Of a DNA stretch of 64,000 nucleotides, positions 20,476 to 35,219 are shown piece by piece. The translations under genes were made by a program, and so were the position numbers. The stretch spans positions 1,434,501 through 1,498,500 of the forward strand of contig JAAVLL010000002.1 in NCBI GenBank assembly GCA_012103035.1. Reading direction: 5' to 3'. This stretch comes from Brucella oryzae (GTDB lineage: Bacteria > Pseudomonadota > Alphaproteobacteria > Rhizobiales > Rhizobiaceae). Below the pieces are notes generated by a model. The model had not been told where the DNA came from. It did no database searches and was given only the letters and a program-made list of their open reading frames with translations. The stretch's first letter is position 1. Every line of letters begins with the position of its first letter.

Positions 20476-21713
20476 ATGCTGCGATTTCCATTCACAGTGG
20501 GCCAGACGATGAAGCTGAAAGCAGCTGCAACGGTTGCGATAGCTGTGCTCGCCTCGACACTGACCAGCGGTTCGGCACTGGCTGATGCGCAATTTCGCCA
20601 ATGGGTCGTCAGTTTTCGTCCTGTCGCCATAAAGGCAGGCGTTTCTCCGTCCACATTCGACCGCGCATTTCGCGGCGTGGATGCGCCGGACCCAGTCGTT
20701 CTACAAAAGCACGCTATCAGCCGGAATTTACCGAACCTGTCTGGAACTATGTCGATAACCGTGTGAACGAACAGTCGGTATCGGTTGGCCAAGGCATGGC
20801 CCGTAAATGGGGTCCATGGCTCCAGCGCATTGAACAGCGTTTCTCCGTTGATCGTAATATTCTGCTCGCCATCTGGTCGATGGAAAGCAATTACGGTGAA
20901 ATTCTCAAGCGAGATGATGTCATGCGCGATGCAGTGCGTTCGCTGGCAACGCTTGCCTATGCCGATAAGCGCCGCGCCAAATATGGTCGCACGCAGCTGA
21001 TTGCCGCAATGAAGATTCTCCAGACAGGGGATATCGACCGCGGTCACCTGTCCGGCTCCTGGGCCGGTGCGCTCGGTCACACACAGTTCATTCCGACCAG
21101 CTATCAAGCCTATGCCGTCGATATGGACGGCAATGGCAAGCGTGATATCTGGAACTCGGTTCCCGATGCGCTTGGCACGGCGGCAAATCTCCTGCATCGT
21201 AATGGCTGGCAACCGGGCCGCACATGGGGTTACGAGGTCGCACTGCCAAAAGGCCGCAAATTCCCTTCCGGCTCGCTTTCGATTGCCGAGTGGCAGAAGA
21301 TTGGTCTCGTTCGCGCCAACGGACGCGCTTTCCCCGATCCTAATGAAAAGGCGACTCTGAAAGTGCCGGACGGCCGTGAAGGTCCCGCCTTCCTGATGAC
21401 AAAGAACTTCTTCGTCTTGAAGCGCTATAACAACGCCGATAAATACGCGTTGGCCGTCGGTTTGCTTGCCGACAGAATCGGTGGTTATCAGGGACTTCGT
21501 CAGGACTGGAATCGCCCGTTTACGCCGATTTCCATGAACGAACGACTGGAACTGCAGACGCATCTGAAAGCCCTCGGCTATTATGACGGTAATATAGATG
21601 GCAAAATCGGCTCCACTTCGCGGGCTGCCATCGAAGCCTTCCAGCAGCGCAACGGACTTCAGCCTGACGGTCATCCGAGCAAGGAAGTTTTGTCGGTTCT
21701 GCGTCGTCGTTAA
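20476..21713 (+). CDS. MltB-type lytic murein transglycosylase with peptidoglycan-binding domain
   Basis: Cleaves glycan strands of peptidoglycan in the periplasm. Signal peptide (MKLKAAATVAIAVLASTLTS, ending ALA), then the SLT_2 domain. The catalytic Glu is in AIWSMESNYG, with AGALGHTQFIPTSY and DIWNSVPDALGTAANLL also typical. A PG_binding_1 domain (THLKALGYYDGNIDGKIG, FQQRNGLQPDG) closes the protein. ATG 20476 follows GAAGGGAAA; the inner ATG at 20512 is also possible. One A is missing from the run at 20705-20708. Roughly 412 residues. Confidence 0.88.
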
Positions 21714-21730
21714 ACTGTCGGATTGATCGA

Positions 21731-21767
21731 ATGGAGCGCACTTAATCAGAAGTGCGCTCCATTTTGT
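21731..21767 (+). terminator. Terminator after transglycosylase
   Basis: ATGGAGCGCACTT and AAGTGCGCTCCAT arms with a short loop, followed by TTTGTTTTT. Confidence 0.9.
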
Positions 21768-21798
21768 TTTTCGAGGTTGCCAAGCTAATATACAGCCC

Positions 21799-22955
21799 AT
21801 GAAGGCAAGACTGATGCGCGAAAATCGGATTGGGAGACGACTGGTGAACGCTGCTGGCGTCATGCTTGCGGTAGCAGCGTTGCTATTTTCGGGCATCGCT
21901 GCGGCCTCCGCACAGGAACGTCCGAGAACGCTTTTCGATCTACTGTTCGGCTCGCGCCAGGCACAACCACAACGTCAATATGAACAACGTGCTCCACAAC
22001 GCGCCCGGCCTAAGGCAAAGCGCCCCAAGGCAACCTCTCCCGCTTCACGCCCGACACCGCCGCCAGCGGCAAGCCCTGCGGTCCAATTCGTAGAGAAAAA
22101 CCGGACGCCCAAAAGTCCTCGTCGTCGGCGACTTTATCGGCAATGGCTTGGCTGAAGGCCTTGAAGTCGCTTTTGCGTCGGATTCTGATTTTCAGATTAT
22201 AACCCGGATAAACGGCTCCTCCGGCTTCGTACGCAACGACCATTTCGACTGGCCCAAGAATATTGGCAAGATCGTTGATGAGGAGAAACCGGCGGCTATC
22301 GTTGTGATGATCGGTTCCAACGACAGACAGGCAATTACCGAGAAAGGCTTGAGCCTACCTTTCCGGTCACCGGAATGGAATGAAGAATATCAAAAGCGGG
22401 TCGCTGCCTTCATCAAGGTAATCAGTGATAAGCATCTTCCCTGGTGTGGATCGGGCAGCCGCCATTCCGCCCGAAGGGCATGTCGCAGGATATGCTGGCG
22501 CTCAATGAAATCTATCGTACCGCCACCGAAAGGTGGGCGGCAAATTTGCCGACGTATGGGACGGTTTTGTCGATGAGGACGGAAACTTCACACAGACCGG
22601 CTTCGATATTAATGGCCAGACGGCACGCCTGCGCGGCAATGACGGCATAAACATAACTTCGGCTGGCAAGCGCAAGCTGGCATTCTATGCCGAAAAACCG
22701 CTCCGCGCCTATCTCAGCGGTTCGAAGGAAGAAGAACAGCCGTTACCGGCTACCGGCGCGCGTGATCCTTCAAAGCCTGTCGATCGTGTGGCGCCGGTCA
22801 GCATTCGCGACATCAACAAGGATGAAAGTGGCGTTCTGCTCGGCGGCAGCCTTGCGGCGCGTCCGCAGGCCAAGCATTCGGCCCGAGTTGAAGGCAAGCC
22901 GTCACCCGGACGGGCTGACGACTTTTCCTGGCCGCAGAAGAGCGCAAATCCCTAA
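21799..22955 (+). CDS. Secreted SGNH-hydrolase-fold protein (DUF459)
   Basis: Signal segment ends AAASAQ. A Pro/Arg/Gln-rich linker to residue ~95 follows, then the DUF459 domain. Block I GDFIGNGLAEGL has Gly where the SGNH esterase Ser is expected. GSNDRQ holds the Asn block and WIGQPPFRPKGM follows. A low-complexity tail ends the protein. Frame losses cluster near 22100-22115 (two A runs), 22440 and 22530. The family is periplasmic and thought to act on cell-envelope sugars or esters; no substrate is known. The missing nucleophile makes hydrolase activity doubtful. Confidence 0.72.
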
Positions 22956-23181
22956 GTTCGCGCAGCTTATCAGTATGATTGAACTACCAACTGAATGATG
23001 GCTGGCGGCTTTCTCTACTGAATATGATTCCAATTGCTACATTCCGCGCTGTTCACAGAAGCGCTCTCATCGTCTATCAGAAGGCACCGTCTGCCTGAAA
23101 AGGCTGGACAGGAAGGGCGCTCCTCCTCGCATTCGCACAAGGAGATTTTTAAAGCGTCCGCCAGAAACAAGAGGCATTTGA

Positions 23182-24585
23182 ATGAATATTGCATCAAAGC
23201 CTTCTGTCGATCCACATCGGGAGGAGGAACCCCATCTTGCACGCAATCTATCCAACCGGCATCTGCAGCTGATCGCCATTGGCGGCGCCATCGGCACCGG
23301 CCTTTTCATGGGCTCGGGCAAGACCATTTCGCTGGCCGGACCTTCGATTCTGCTTGTCTATGCAGTGATCGGCTTCATGCTGTTCTTCGTGATGCGCGCA
23401 CTTGGCGAAATCCTGCTGTCCAATCTCGAATATCGTTCTTTCGCGGATTTCGCGGGCGATTATCTGGGGCCATGGGCGCAGTTCTTCACCGGCTGGACCT
23501 ATTGGCTGTGCTGGATCGTGACGGGCGTGGCAGACGTGGTGGCCGTGTCGGGTTACGTGTCATTCTGGTTTCCTGAACTGGCGCTCTGGATACCCGCACT
23601 CGGACTGATCTTCACGCTTCTGGCTCTCAATCTGCCCACGGTGCGCAATTTCGGTGAAATCGAATTCTGGTTCGCGCTCATCAAGATCGTCGCCATCGTC
23701 GGGCTGATCATTGCCGGTGTGTATATGCTTTCGACCGGCTTTACCCTGCCGAACGGCAGCCAGGCATCGGTCGCGCATTTGTGGAACCATGGCGGTTTCT
23801 TCCCCAATGGCTTCCTCGGCTTTGTGGCCGGTTTCCAGATCGCAGTCTTCGCCTTTGTCGGCATTGAGCTGGTTGGCACCGCCGCCGCCGAAACCAAGGA
23901 TCCAGTGCGCAATCTGCCGAAGGCAATCAATTCGATCCCGATCCGCGTGGTGCTGTTCTATCTCGGCGCGCTGTTTGTGATCATCACGGTCATTCCATGG
24001 GATCAGGTGGACCCGAATTCGAGCCCCTTCGTCGCCATGTTCTCGCTTGCCGGTCTCGGCATTGCAGCCCACGTGGTGAATTTCGTCGTGCTAACTTCAG
24101 CGACATCGAGCGCCAATTCCGGCATTTATTCGACCTCGCGTATGATCTATGGCCTTGCTACCTCCGGGCTCGCACCAAAGACCCTCGGCAGGCTGAACAA
24201 GCGCCACGTGCCGGTCAATGCACTGTTCTTTTCCTGCATCTTCCTGCTGTCGGGCGTCGCCTTGCTCTATGCCGGACAGAGCATCATCGAGGCCTTCACC
24301 ATCGTCACGACGATCTCGGCACTGCTCTTCATCTTCATCTGGTCGATCATTCTGGCGTCTTACCTGCAGTATCGCCGCCAGCGGCCCGATCTGCATGAAA
24401 AGTCCACATTCAAAATGCCCGGCGGACGCGCCGCTGTCGTGATGGTCTTCACCTTCTTCGCCTTCATTCTCTGGGCGCTGACGCAAGAGCCGGATACTGC
24501 CGCGGCGCTAAAAGTCACACCGCTGTGGTTCGTGCTTCTCGCCATCGCCTATTGGGTGATGAAGTCGCGGCGCAGACGAGGTTGA
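23182..24585 (+). CDS. cycA: APC-family amino-acid permease, CycA-like
   Basis: Twelve-helix inner-membrane symporter, intact at 467 residues. It begins NLSNRHLQLIAIGGAIGTGLFMGSG, of which the first twenty residues are the family signature. It also has SLAGPSILLVYAVIGFMLF and FVGIELVGTAAAETKDP. The best fit is the D-serine/D-alanine/glycine transporter branch, but specificity within this family cannot be fixed from sequence alone. No upstream ribosome site is strong. A good terminator follows. Confidence 0.82.
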   Translation: MNIASKPSVDPHREEEPHLARNLSNRHLQLIAIGGAIGTGLFMGSGKTISLAGPSILLVYAVIGFMLFFVMRALGEILLSNLEYRSFADFAGDYLGPWAQFFTGWTYWLCWIVTGVADVVAVSGYVSFWFPELALWIPALGLIFTLLALNLPTVRNFGEIEFWFALIKIVAIVGLIIAGVYMLSTGFTLPNGSQASVAHLWNHGGFFPNGFLGFVAGFQIAVFAFVGIELVGTAAAETKDPVRNLPKAINSIPIRVVLFYLGALFVIITVIPWDQVDPNSSPFVAMFSLAGLGIAAHVVNFVVLTSATSSANSGIYSTSRMIYGLATSGLAPKTLGRLNKRHVPVNALFFSCIFLLSGVALLYAGQSIIEAFTIVTTISALLFIFIWSIILASYLQYRRQRPDLHEKSTFKMPGGRAAVVMVFTFFAFILWALTQEPDTAAALKVTPLWFVLLAIAYWVMKSRRRRG

Positions 24586-24601
24586 GATAGTTATCAAGCG
24601 C

Positions 24602-24628
24602 AAAAGCCCGGCTTCGTGCCGGGCTTTT
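24602..24628. terminator. Bidirectional terminator, cycA / gltD
   Basis: AAAAGCCCGGC and GCCGGGCTTTT arms around TTCGT, between convergent genes. Confidence 0.92.
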
Positions 24629-24641
24629 CAGTTTTAATCTC

Positions 24642-26091
24642 TTAACGAGGTAATACCGAGCTACCCATCAAATCTGCGTCAATGGCGTGGGCTGCCTGAC
24701 GGCCTTCGCGGATCGCCCAGACGACCAGCGACTGGCCGCGACGGATATCGCCCGCCGCATAGAGCTTGTCAACATTGGTACGATAATCGCGATCATTCGC
24801 CTTGACGGATTTCGCGCCGCGGCGGTCAGTGGCGATGTCGAGTTTCTCGCCCAGTTCCTTCACGACGCTGTCTTCCGCAGGCCCGGCAAAGCCGATAGCG
24901 ATGAAGGCGAGATCGGCCTTGATAAAGAATTCCGTTCCGGCGATGGGCTTGCGCTTTTCATCCACCTGACAGCACTTCACATGGGTAAGGCGTCCGTCCT
25001 CGCCGATAAATTCCAGCGTCGCCACCTGAAACTCACGGGATGCGCCTTCCGCCTGGCTGGAAGAGGTGCGCATCTTGGTCGCCCAATAGGGCCAGACGCT
25101 GAGCTTGTCTTCCTTTCCGGCGGCTGCGGGCGGATGTCGAGCTGGGTCACATTGACCGCGCCCTGACGGAAAGCCGTGCCGACACAGTCCGACGCCGTAT
25201 CGCCGCCGCCGACAACCACGATGTGCTTGCCGCCAGCCAGGATCGGAGCCGAAGTCCAGGCAACGGACTCGATGTTTTCGCGGCCAACACGGCGGTTCTG
25301 TTGCACGAGATAGGGCATGGCGTCGTGGACGCCTTCCAGTTCCGCCCCGGAATGCCTGCCGGGCGCGGCGTTTCCGAACCGCCGCAATAAAGCACCGCAT
25401 CATAGGTATCGAGCAAGCCCCGCAAAGGTTTGTCGACGCCGATATTGACCCCGCAATGGAAACGCACGCCCTCGCCTTCCATCTGCGCGATGCGGCGGTC
25501 GATCAGGTGCTTTTCCATCTTGAAATCGGGAATGCCATAGCGCAGCAGTCCGCCGGGGCGGCTTTCGCGCTCATAGACGTCGACCATGTGACCGGCGCGC
25601 GCCAGCTGCGCGCAGCCGCAAGACCAGCCGGACCGGAACCGATGATGGCGACCGACTTGCCGGTCTTGTTGGCGGCTGGCTGCGGCACGATATAGCCCAG
25701 CTCATAGGCCTTGTCGCCCAACGCCTGCTCGACCGTCTTGATCGCAACCGGCGTGTCCTCAAGGTTCAGCGTGCAGGCTTCTCGCAAGGCGCGGGACAGA
25801 TACGACCGGTGAATTCCGGAAATTGTTGGTCAGATGCAGGTTGCGGATCGCCTGATCCCAGTTGTTGTTATAGACGAGATCGTTCCAGTCCGGGATCTGG
25901 TTGTGTACCGGACAGCCCGTCGGCCCATGGCAGAACGGAATGCCGCAATCCATGCAGCGCGCGGCCTGCTTCTGCACCTCACCATCCGTCATCGGGATGG
26001 TAAATTCGCGGAAGTGACGGATACGATCCGACGCCGGCTGGTACTTCGCTACCTGCCGGTCGATTTCAAGAAAACCAGTTACCTTACCCAT
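24642..26091 (-). CDS. gltD: Glutamate synthase small subunit
   Basis: FAD/Fe-S subunit that passes NADPH electrons to GltB in making glutamate from glutamine and 2-oxoglutarate. The N-terminal Fe-S motifs are [24 protein letters not shown] site is [12 protein letters not shown], the NADPH site [14 protein letters not shown], and the C-terminal part [19 protein letters not shown] 26091 has GAGAGGA upstream. Frame losses near 25810, 25605, 25360 and 25125 are each repaired by single bases; total length is about 484 residues. Transcribed after gltB. Confidence 0.9.
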
Positions 26092-26141
26092 TATATGCTC
26101 CTCTCGCGGTGCGAGCTTCGCCGTGCCGTGCGCCAACCTGA

Positions 26142-26187
26142 AGCATGATCTTTCCGAAAACCGGTTTCCACTTTTCGGGATCATGCT
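26142..26187. repeat. Short palindromic repeat between gltB and gltD
   Basis: 46 bp with AGCATGATC and GATCATGCT ends and a CCGAAAACCGG core. Similar cores occur at 33215, 35175 and 57500. Confidence 0.75.
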
Positions 26188-26222
26188 ACCGGCGCACAAG
26201 CACTGCGTCTTGACAATGACAC

Positions 26223-30963
<4,741 letters not shown>

Positions 30964-31297
30964 TCCCTCCGTTTGGCCCTCATCATGAGGCGCGCGATCA
31001 GTATATACCGGGATGACGTGACAACCATCCCGCAGGTGTGTTCATTCTATGAAAAGCCTTATCGACAAGGCGTTGGACGAGGTTCCGCAGAGGCGGGAAG
31101 CCGCCGGGAACGATGTTTGGCACCTATTCTCATCAGGCTTTTGACAGACAGTTTTCTGTCCACCGGAATCGGCGCACGGAATCCTCCCTATCGCAGTCGG
31201 AGCGCCTGTCACCGTCAGGCCCACAGCCTGCCAGTCCGGCGCTTATCTCTGAAACTTTACGAAGAGCGTTTGATCGCTTTCGGAACATATCAGCGTC

Positions 31298-31325
31298 TAA
31301 TTGGACAGCATTGCTGTCCTAATTA
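31298..31325. promoter_or_regulatory. Operator-like palindrome
   Basis: Perfect arms GGACAGC and GCTGTCC around ATT, extended by TAATT before and TAATTA after. The form suggests a dimeric repressor or Lrp/MocR-type site; the factor is unknown. Confidence 0.5.
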
Positions 31326-31476
31326 TGTATGACAGAATTCAAATTGCCTCACAAGATGGAAACGCAATTTTTTCGGCAACTTCCGTAATAAAATATCGAA
31401 ACCGCTTTATCCTTCGGCTTTTAATTGCGTTTTACTACCGTTGCGTCAGTTTGATGCGCTTTCGCACACTTCTTGA

Positions 31477-31495
31477 TTGCCTAATAAATAGGCAA
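31477..31495. promoter_or_regulatory. Palindrome upstream of ltaE
   Basis: TTGCCTA and TAGGCAA around ATAAA, 105 bases before the ltaE start. Confidence 0.45.
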
Positions 31496-31599
31496 ATTGA
31501 TGATATTTTTCGCGCTGGCCGGGCCTTACCCGCTTCTGTCAGACAGGTTATAGAAACATCGACTGTGCGACAGCCCATTCAACCCATCTGGAGGAACAC

Positions 31600-32649
31600 G
31601 TGCATTTTGCGTCAGACAATTGGGCAGGTGCCCACCCGAAAATCGCCGAGAGCCTTTCGTTGCATGCTGCGGGTTTTGCGGCAGCTTATGGCGCAAGCGA
31701 GATCGACAAACGTGTGGAACAGCGTTTCAACGAACTGTTTGAACGTGAAGTTGCAGTGTTCTTCGTCGGAACCGGTACAGCAGCCAACTCACTGGCGCTC
31801 GCCAGCGTTAACCGACCGGGCGGCGTGTCGCTGGTGCACCGCGAGGCACATATGATTGAAGACGAATGCGGCGCGCCTGAGTATTTTACAGGCGGTGCAC
31901 GTCTGCACCCGATTGATGGGGCGCATGGCCGCATCGACCCCGAGCTTCTCAAGCGCGAACTGAAGCGCTTCAACCCGGCCTTCGTTCATGCCGGACAGCC
32001 CATGGCTGTCAGCATTACGCAGGCGACCGAAGTTGGTACGCTCTACCAGCCCGAACATATCGCCACCATTTCCAAGATCTGTCGCGATGCCGGTCTGCCG
32101 CTGCATATGGATGGCGCACGTTTTGCCAATGCTCTGGTTACGCTTGGCCTGACCCCGGCCGAAATGACATGGAAGCAGGGCGTCGATATCGTTTCCTTCG
32201 GCGGCACCAAGAATGGCTGCTGGTGTGCGGAAGCGCTGGTCTTCATGGACCCCGCCCGCGCCAAGGATCTGCCGTTCATTCGCAAACGCGCAGCACAGCT
32301 CTTTTCAAAGACTCGCTTTGTGGCGGCCCAGTTTGACGCTTACCTTCAGGATAATCTCTGGCTGGAACTGGCGCGTCATTCCAATGCGCTTGCAACGCGC
32401 CTCGCCGGTCATATCAATACGTCGAGCCAGGTGCGTCTTGCCTGGAAGCCAGAGGCCAATGAGGTCTTCGCCATCATGAAACAATCGGTCTATGACCGCC
32501 TGCGCAATGCCGGCGCAATCTTCTACGACTGGAACCCTCCGCATTCAGAACTGAACCGCATCAGCGACGGCGAAATTTTCACCCGCTTCGTAACGAGTTT
32601 CGCCAATACGGAAGAAGACGTAGACCGCTTCGGCCAAATGATCGTTTAA
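31600..32649 (+). CDS. ltaE: Low-specificity L-threonine aldolase
   Basis: PLP enzyme that splits L-threonine or allo-threonine to glycine and acetaldehyde. Intact at 349 residues. GTG 31600 (FASDNWAGAHP follows) is chosen for its CTGGAGGA site. The PLP Lys is in SFGGTKNGCWCAEAL; other blocks are FFVGTGTAANSLALAS, EDECGAPEYF and HMDGARFANAL. It is followed by its own terminator and seems to be monocistronic. Confidence 0.9.
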   Translation: MHFASDNWAGAHPKIAESLSLHAAGFAAAYGASEIDKRVEQRFNELFEREVAVFFVGTGTAANSLALASVNRPGGVSLVHREAHMIEDECGAPEYFTGGARLHPIDGAHGRIDPELLKRELKRFNPAFVHAGQPMAVSITQATEVGTLYQPEHIATISKICRDAGLPLHMDGARFANALVTLGLTPAEMTWKQGVDIVSFGGTKNGCWCAEALVFMDPARAKDLPFIRKRAAQLFSKTRFVAAQFDAYLQDNLWLELARHSNALATRLAGHINTSSQVRLAWKPEANEVFAIMKQSVYDRLRNAGAIFYDWNPPHSELNRISDGEIFTRFVTSFANTEEDVDRFGQMIV

Positions 32650-32658
32650 GCACAAAGA

Positions 32659-32690
32659 AAAGGCGGCACCTTGCAGAGCCGCCTTTCTTA
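32659..32690 (+). terminator. Terminator after ltaE
   Basis: AAAGGCGGC and GCCGCCTTT arms, followed by CTTATT. Confidence 0.85.
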
Positions 32691-32711
32691 TTCCGATAGG
32701 CTCATCCACTG

Positions 32712-33182
32712 TTAGTGTGCAGTTTTGGCTTCGATCTGCTGAGCGCTGTCGGAGCCAGCCTTGGTAACTTCAATCTTACGCGGTTTCATCTGTTCAGGAA
32801 TCTCGCGCTTGAGATCGATGTGCAGGAGACCGTTTTTCAGGCTCGCACCGGCGACTTCAACGAAGTCGGCAAGCTGGAAACGCCGCTCGAAAGCGCGCGA
32901 AGCAATACCGCGATAGAGAACTTCGCCAACATCGGAAGCATTTTCATCTGCCTTCTGACCCTTGATGGTCAGCTGGTTGCGATGTGCTTCGATTTCGAGT
33001 TCGCTTTCGGAAAAGCCCGCAACCGCCATGGTGATACGATAAGTGTTCTCACCCGTGCGCTCGATATTATACGGCGGATAGGACTGGTTACCTTCCGGCG
33101 AAGCGAGCGTATCAAGCATGGTGAAAAGCCGATCGAAACCGACCGTGGAACGATAGAGCGGGGAAAAATCTACGTGACGCAT
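32712..33182 (-). CDS. Small heat-shock protein, Hsp20/IbpA type
   Basis: 156 residues, intact. The alpha-crystallin domain runs from YPPYNIERTGENTYRITMAV to about residue 140, with the ELEIEAHRNQLTIKG and GLLHIDLKREIPE strands typical of class A bacterial IbpA. It holds unfolding proteins for refolding by DnaK/ClpB. The ribosome site AAAGGAGGG lies seven to eight bases before the ATG at 33182. The upstream region holds a repeat; I could not show a heat-sensing RNA fold. Confidence 0.9.
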   Translation of the reverse strand: MRHVDFSPLYRSTVGFDRLFTMLDTLASPEGNQSYPPYNIERTGENTYRITMAVAGFSESELEIEAHRNQLTIKGQKADENASDVGEVLYRGIASRAFERRFQLADFVEVAGASLKNGLLHIDLKREIPEQMKPRKIEVTKAGSDSAQQIEAKTAH

Positions 33183-33564
33183 GTGTTAGCCCTCCTTTAG
33201 AGCGACAGGATGCTTGTTTCAGCATGACTTTTCCGAAAAACGCTAAGCGTTTTCGGGATCATACACGGCGGCGAAACTCCCTTCTGGCGAATTCCTGATG
33301 CCGGCGGCCCCTTTCAGGCGACCGCAAAACTCATTTGGGAACGGTTCTTTTATTTCAAGGCCGCACCCGCGTAACGATCGCGAAGCGCGTCCTACACGCG
33401 CTGTCACTTTGCGTAACAACTCCTGATCGATAGGGGCCTACATTTTAGGGGATCCGCCGCACAATGAACCCAAAATGAACATCATCTTTGGCGAGCGTTC
33501 AGCCGCTTGGGGCTAATGTCCCACCATGCCTGCTGCAAAGCGGGTTCACCAAAGGATCACGGTT
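33183..33564. other. Divergent intergenic region with palindromic repeat
   Basis: 382 bases. At about 33215-33262 it has a repeat copy with TTTTCCGAAAAACGC and GCGTTTTCGGGATCAT. The rest (33265-33520) is GC-balanced with no feature I can name; it must hold the hsp20 promoter and that of the next gene. Confidence 0.55.
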
Positions 33565-33966
33565 ATGATAAAAGCTGTTCTCGCTTTTGCCGCACTTGCT
33601 ACTGTCGCGACAGGGATCGCGACGACACCCACCCTTGCAGCCGATAGTGGACTGCACGTTCAGGTTCAGTACTATGATGATGACGGCTATCGTCCGCCGC
33701 GTCCTTATCCAGGCCCGCGCCCCGGTTGGGATGGTGGCCCGGACCGCCGCCCAAGCTGGGGTGATGACTATGGCCGTCGCGACATTATGGGACCGCGCCG
33801 TATCGCGCGCTCGCTGGAACGCCGCGGCTATGATGTCGGCGATATGCGCCTCAACCGTGACACTTATTTCGTGCGTGCCACGAGGCCGAACGGTCGCCGC
33901 GTCATCGTGATGGTCGATGCCTATTCAGGCCGCATCGTCGGCGAACGCCGTCCCGGCAGGTACTGA
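33565..33966 (+). CDS. Small secreted Arg/Gly/Pro-rich protein
   Basis: 133 residues from ATG 33565 with AAAGGAT upstream. Signal peptide ends TLAAD. A stretch rich in Pro, Arg, Gly, Asp and Tyr follows (residues ~25-75). The C-terminal ~60 residues have a PepSY-like strand pattern (RRGYDVGDMRLNRDTYFVRA, VMVDAYSGRIVGERR). Similar small periplasmic proteins are common in Rhizobiales. No function can be given. Earlier in-frame ATG at 33526 is less good. Confidence 0.65.
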   Translation: MIKAVLAFAALATVATGIATTPTLAADSGLHVQVQYYDDDGYRPPRPYPGPRPGWDGGPDRRPSWGDDYGRRDIMGPRRIARSLERRGYDVGDMRLNRDTYFVRATRPNGRRVIVMVDAYSGRIVGERRPGRY

Positions 33967-34131
33967 GCGCTTCTTTAAATTTTCTCTACAGACCAGCTGG
34001 CGTAACGTCCCTTGCACCGGCTGTTCTTTGAGCCGGAAGTTCGTTCTCGAACTTCCGGTTACTTTTATCATCAATTGCCCCATTATGCTGACAGCACTAT
34101 CCCAACCAGAAACAGAAAGGCCCGCAATCGG

Positions 34132-35119
34132 ATGTCGGAACTGCTTTTCGAAACCGATGCGAATCCGATTCCGCACGGAATAAAGGCTGGCCTGCTTGAA
34201 GCGAAGGACGGCAAAACCCTGCGCTATGCCATCCTGAAAGCGGAAACGAGGCCGATAAGGGACCGTTGTCCTGCTTCAGGGACGCAACGAATTCATCGAG
34301 AAATATTTCGAAACCATGACCGATCTGAGCGAACGCGGCTTCGCGGTCGTAACTTTCGACTGGCGCGGGCAAGGCGGCTCGCACCGGCTACTGAAGGATC
34401 GCCAGCGCGGCTATGTTCGCAGTTTCGACGATTATTCGGACGATCTCGACCTGATCCTGAACCAGATCGCTCTGCCTGATTGTCCCCACCCTTCTACATT
34501 CTCGGCCATTCCGCAGGTGCGCTCGTGGCACTTTCTTCGATGAGCAGGCTGACATCGCGCATCAGCCGCATGGTTCTTTGCGCACCCTTCATGGGGCTTG
34601 ATGGACAAAGGCTTAGCGATGACAATGTACGTCGCATCGCCTCTGCCTTTCGATGGCTTGGCCTTGGCCGGGTTTATGCTTCCGGCGGACGCAGGCTGGC
34701 TTCACGTCCTTTGCAGGCAATCCGCTAACCAGCGACCCGGCACGCTTCATGCGGAATATGGAAATCCCACGCCTTAACCCGGAACTTGCGCTCGGCGGTC
34801 CAACAGCACGCTGGCTCTGGAGCGCACTCGATACCTCGCGACGCATCAACCAACCGGATTTCTATAATGGACCGACGGTGCCTGTCCTCATCATTGCCGC
34901 AGGAGCAGATCGTGTGGTTTCCACGTCGGTGATCGAGCGTTTTGTCGCACGAACACGCAATGTTTCATTAACCACAATTACCGGCGCACGTCATGAAATG
35001 CTTCAGGAAACTGACTTTTATCGTGAGCAGCTTGGGCCGCCTTCGATGCCTTCATTCCCGGATCATCGGAAGTGGAAACCATGCCGGAGACCATTGAACC
35101 CTTAGCCTCCGGTATTTAA
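34132..35119 (+). CDS. Alpha/beta hydrolase, lysophospholipase-like
   Basis: About 330 residues once five base losses (near 34250, 34262, 34486, 34694 and 35030) are restored. The fold is clear: GTVVLLQGRNEFIEKYFET, FDWRGQGGS, nucleophile Ser in YILGHSAGALVAL, Asp region in LIIAAGADRVVS and the catalytic His in GARHEMLQE. It matches the serine aminopeptidase S33 / PldB group of monoglyceride and lysophospholipid lipases. Cytoplasmic, as no signal is seen. A strong hairpin ends the unit. Confidence 0.8.
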
Positions 35120-35219
35120 AGCGTGTCGCGTTTTATCATATTCAAACGCGACACGCTTTAAGCTTTGTTTTTACACATGTCTCCCAAAACCGGTTCCCAC
35201 TTTTGGGAGACATGCTTTA
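35118..35219. repeat. Palindromic repeat and terminator-like hairpin
   Basis: First part, 35118-35160: AAAGCGTGTCGCGTTT pairs perfectly with AAACGCGACACGCTTT. Second part, 35178-35215: ATGTCTCCCAAAACCGG, CCACTTTTGGGAGACAT. The layout parallels the Bru-RS-like elements. It separates convergent genes. Confidence 0.75.

Larger units (their letters stand above)
30964..31599. other. Divergent control region, gltB / ltaE
   Basis: 636 bases with no convincing gene. It contains two good palindromes (listed separately), a third weaker one GACAGACAGTTTTCTGTC near 31144, and A/T-rich promoter-like stretches at 31320-31440. Confidence 0.6.

Noticed and set aside
33183..33300. A heat-sensing ROSE-type 5' region before hsp20
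   Set aside because: The ribosome site AAAGGAGGG has no convincing anti-Shine-Dalgarno partner close by, and the visible hairpin belongs to an interspersed repeat.
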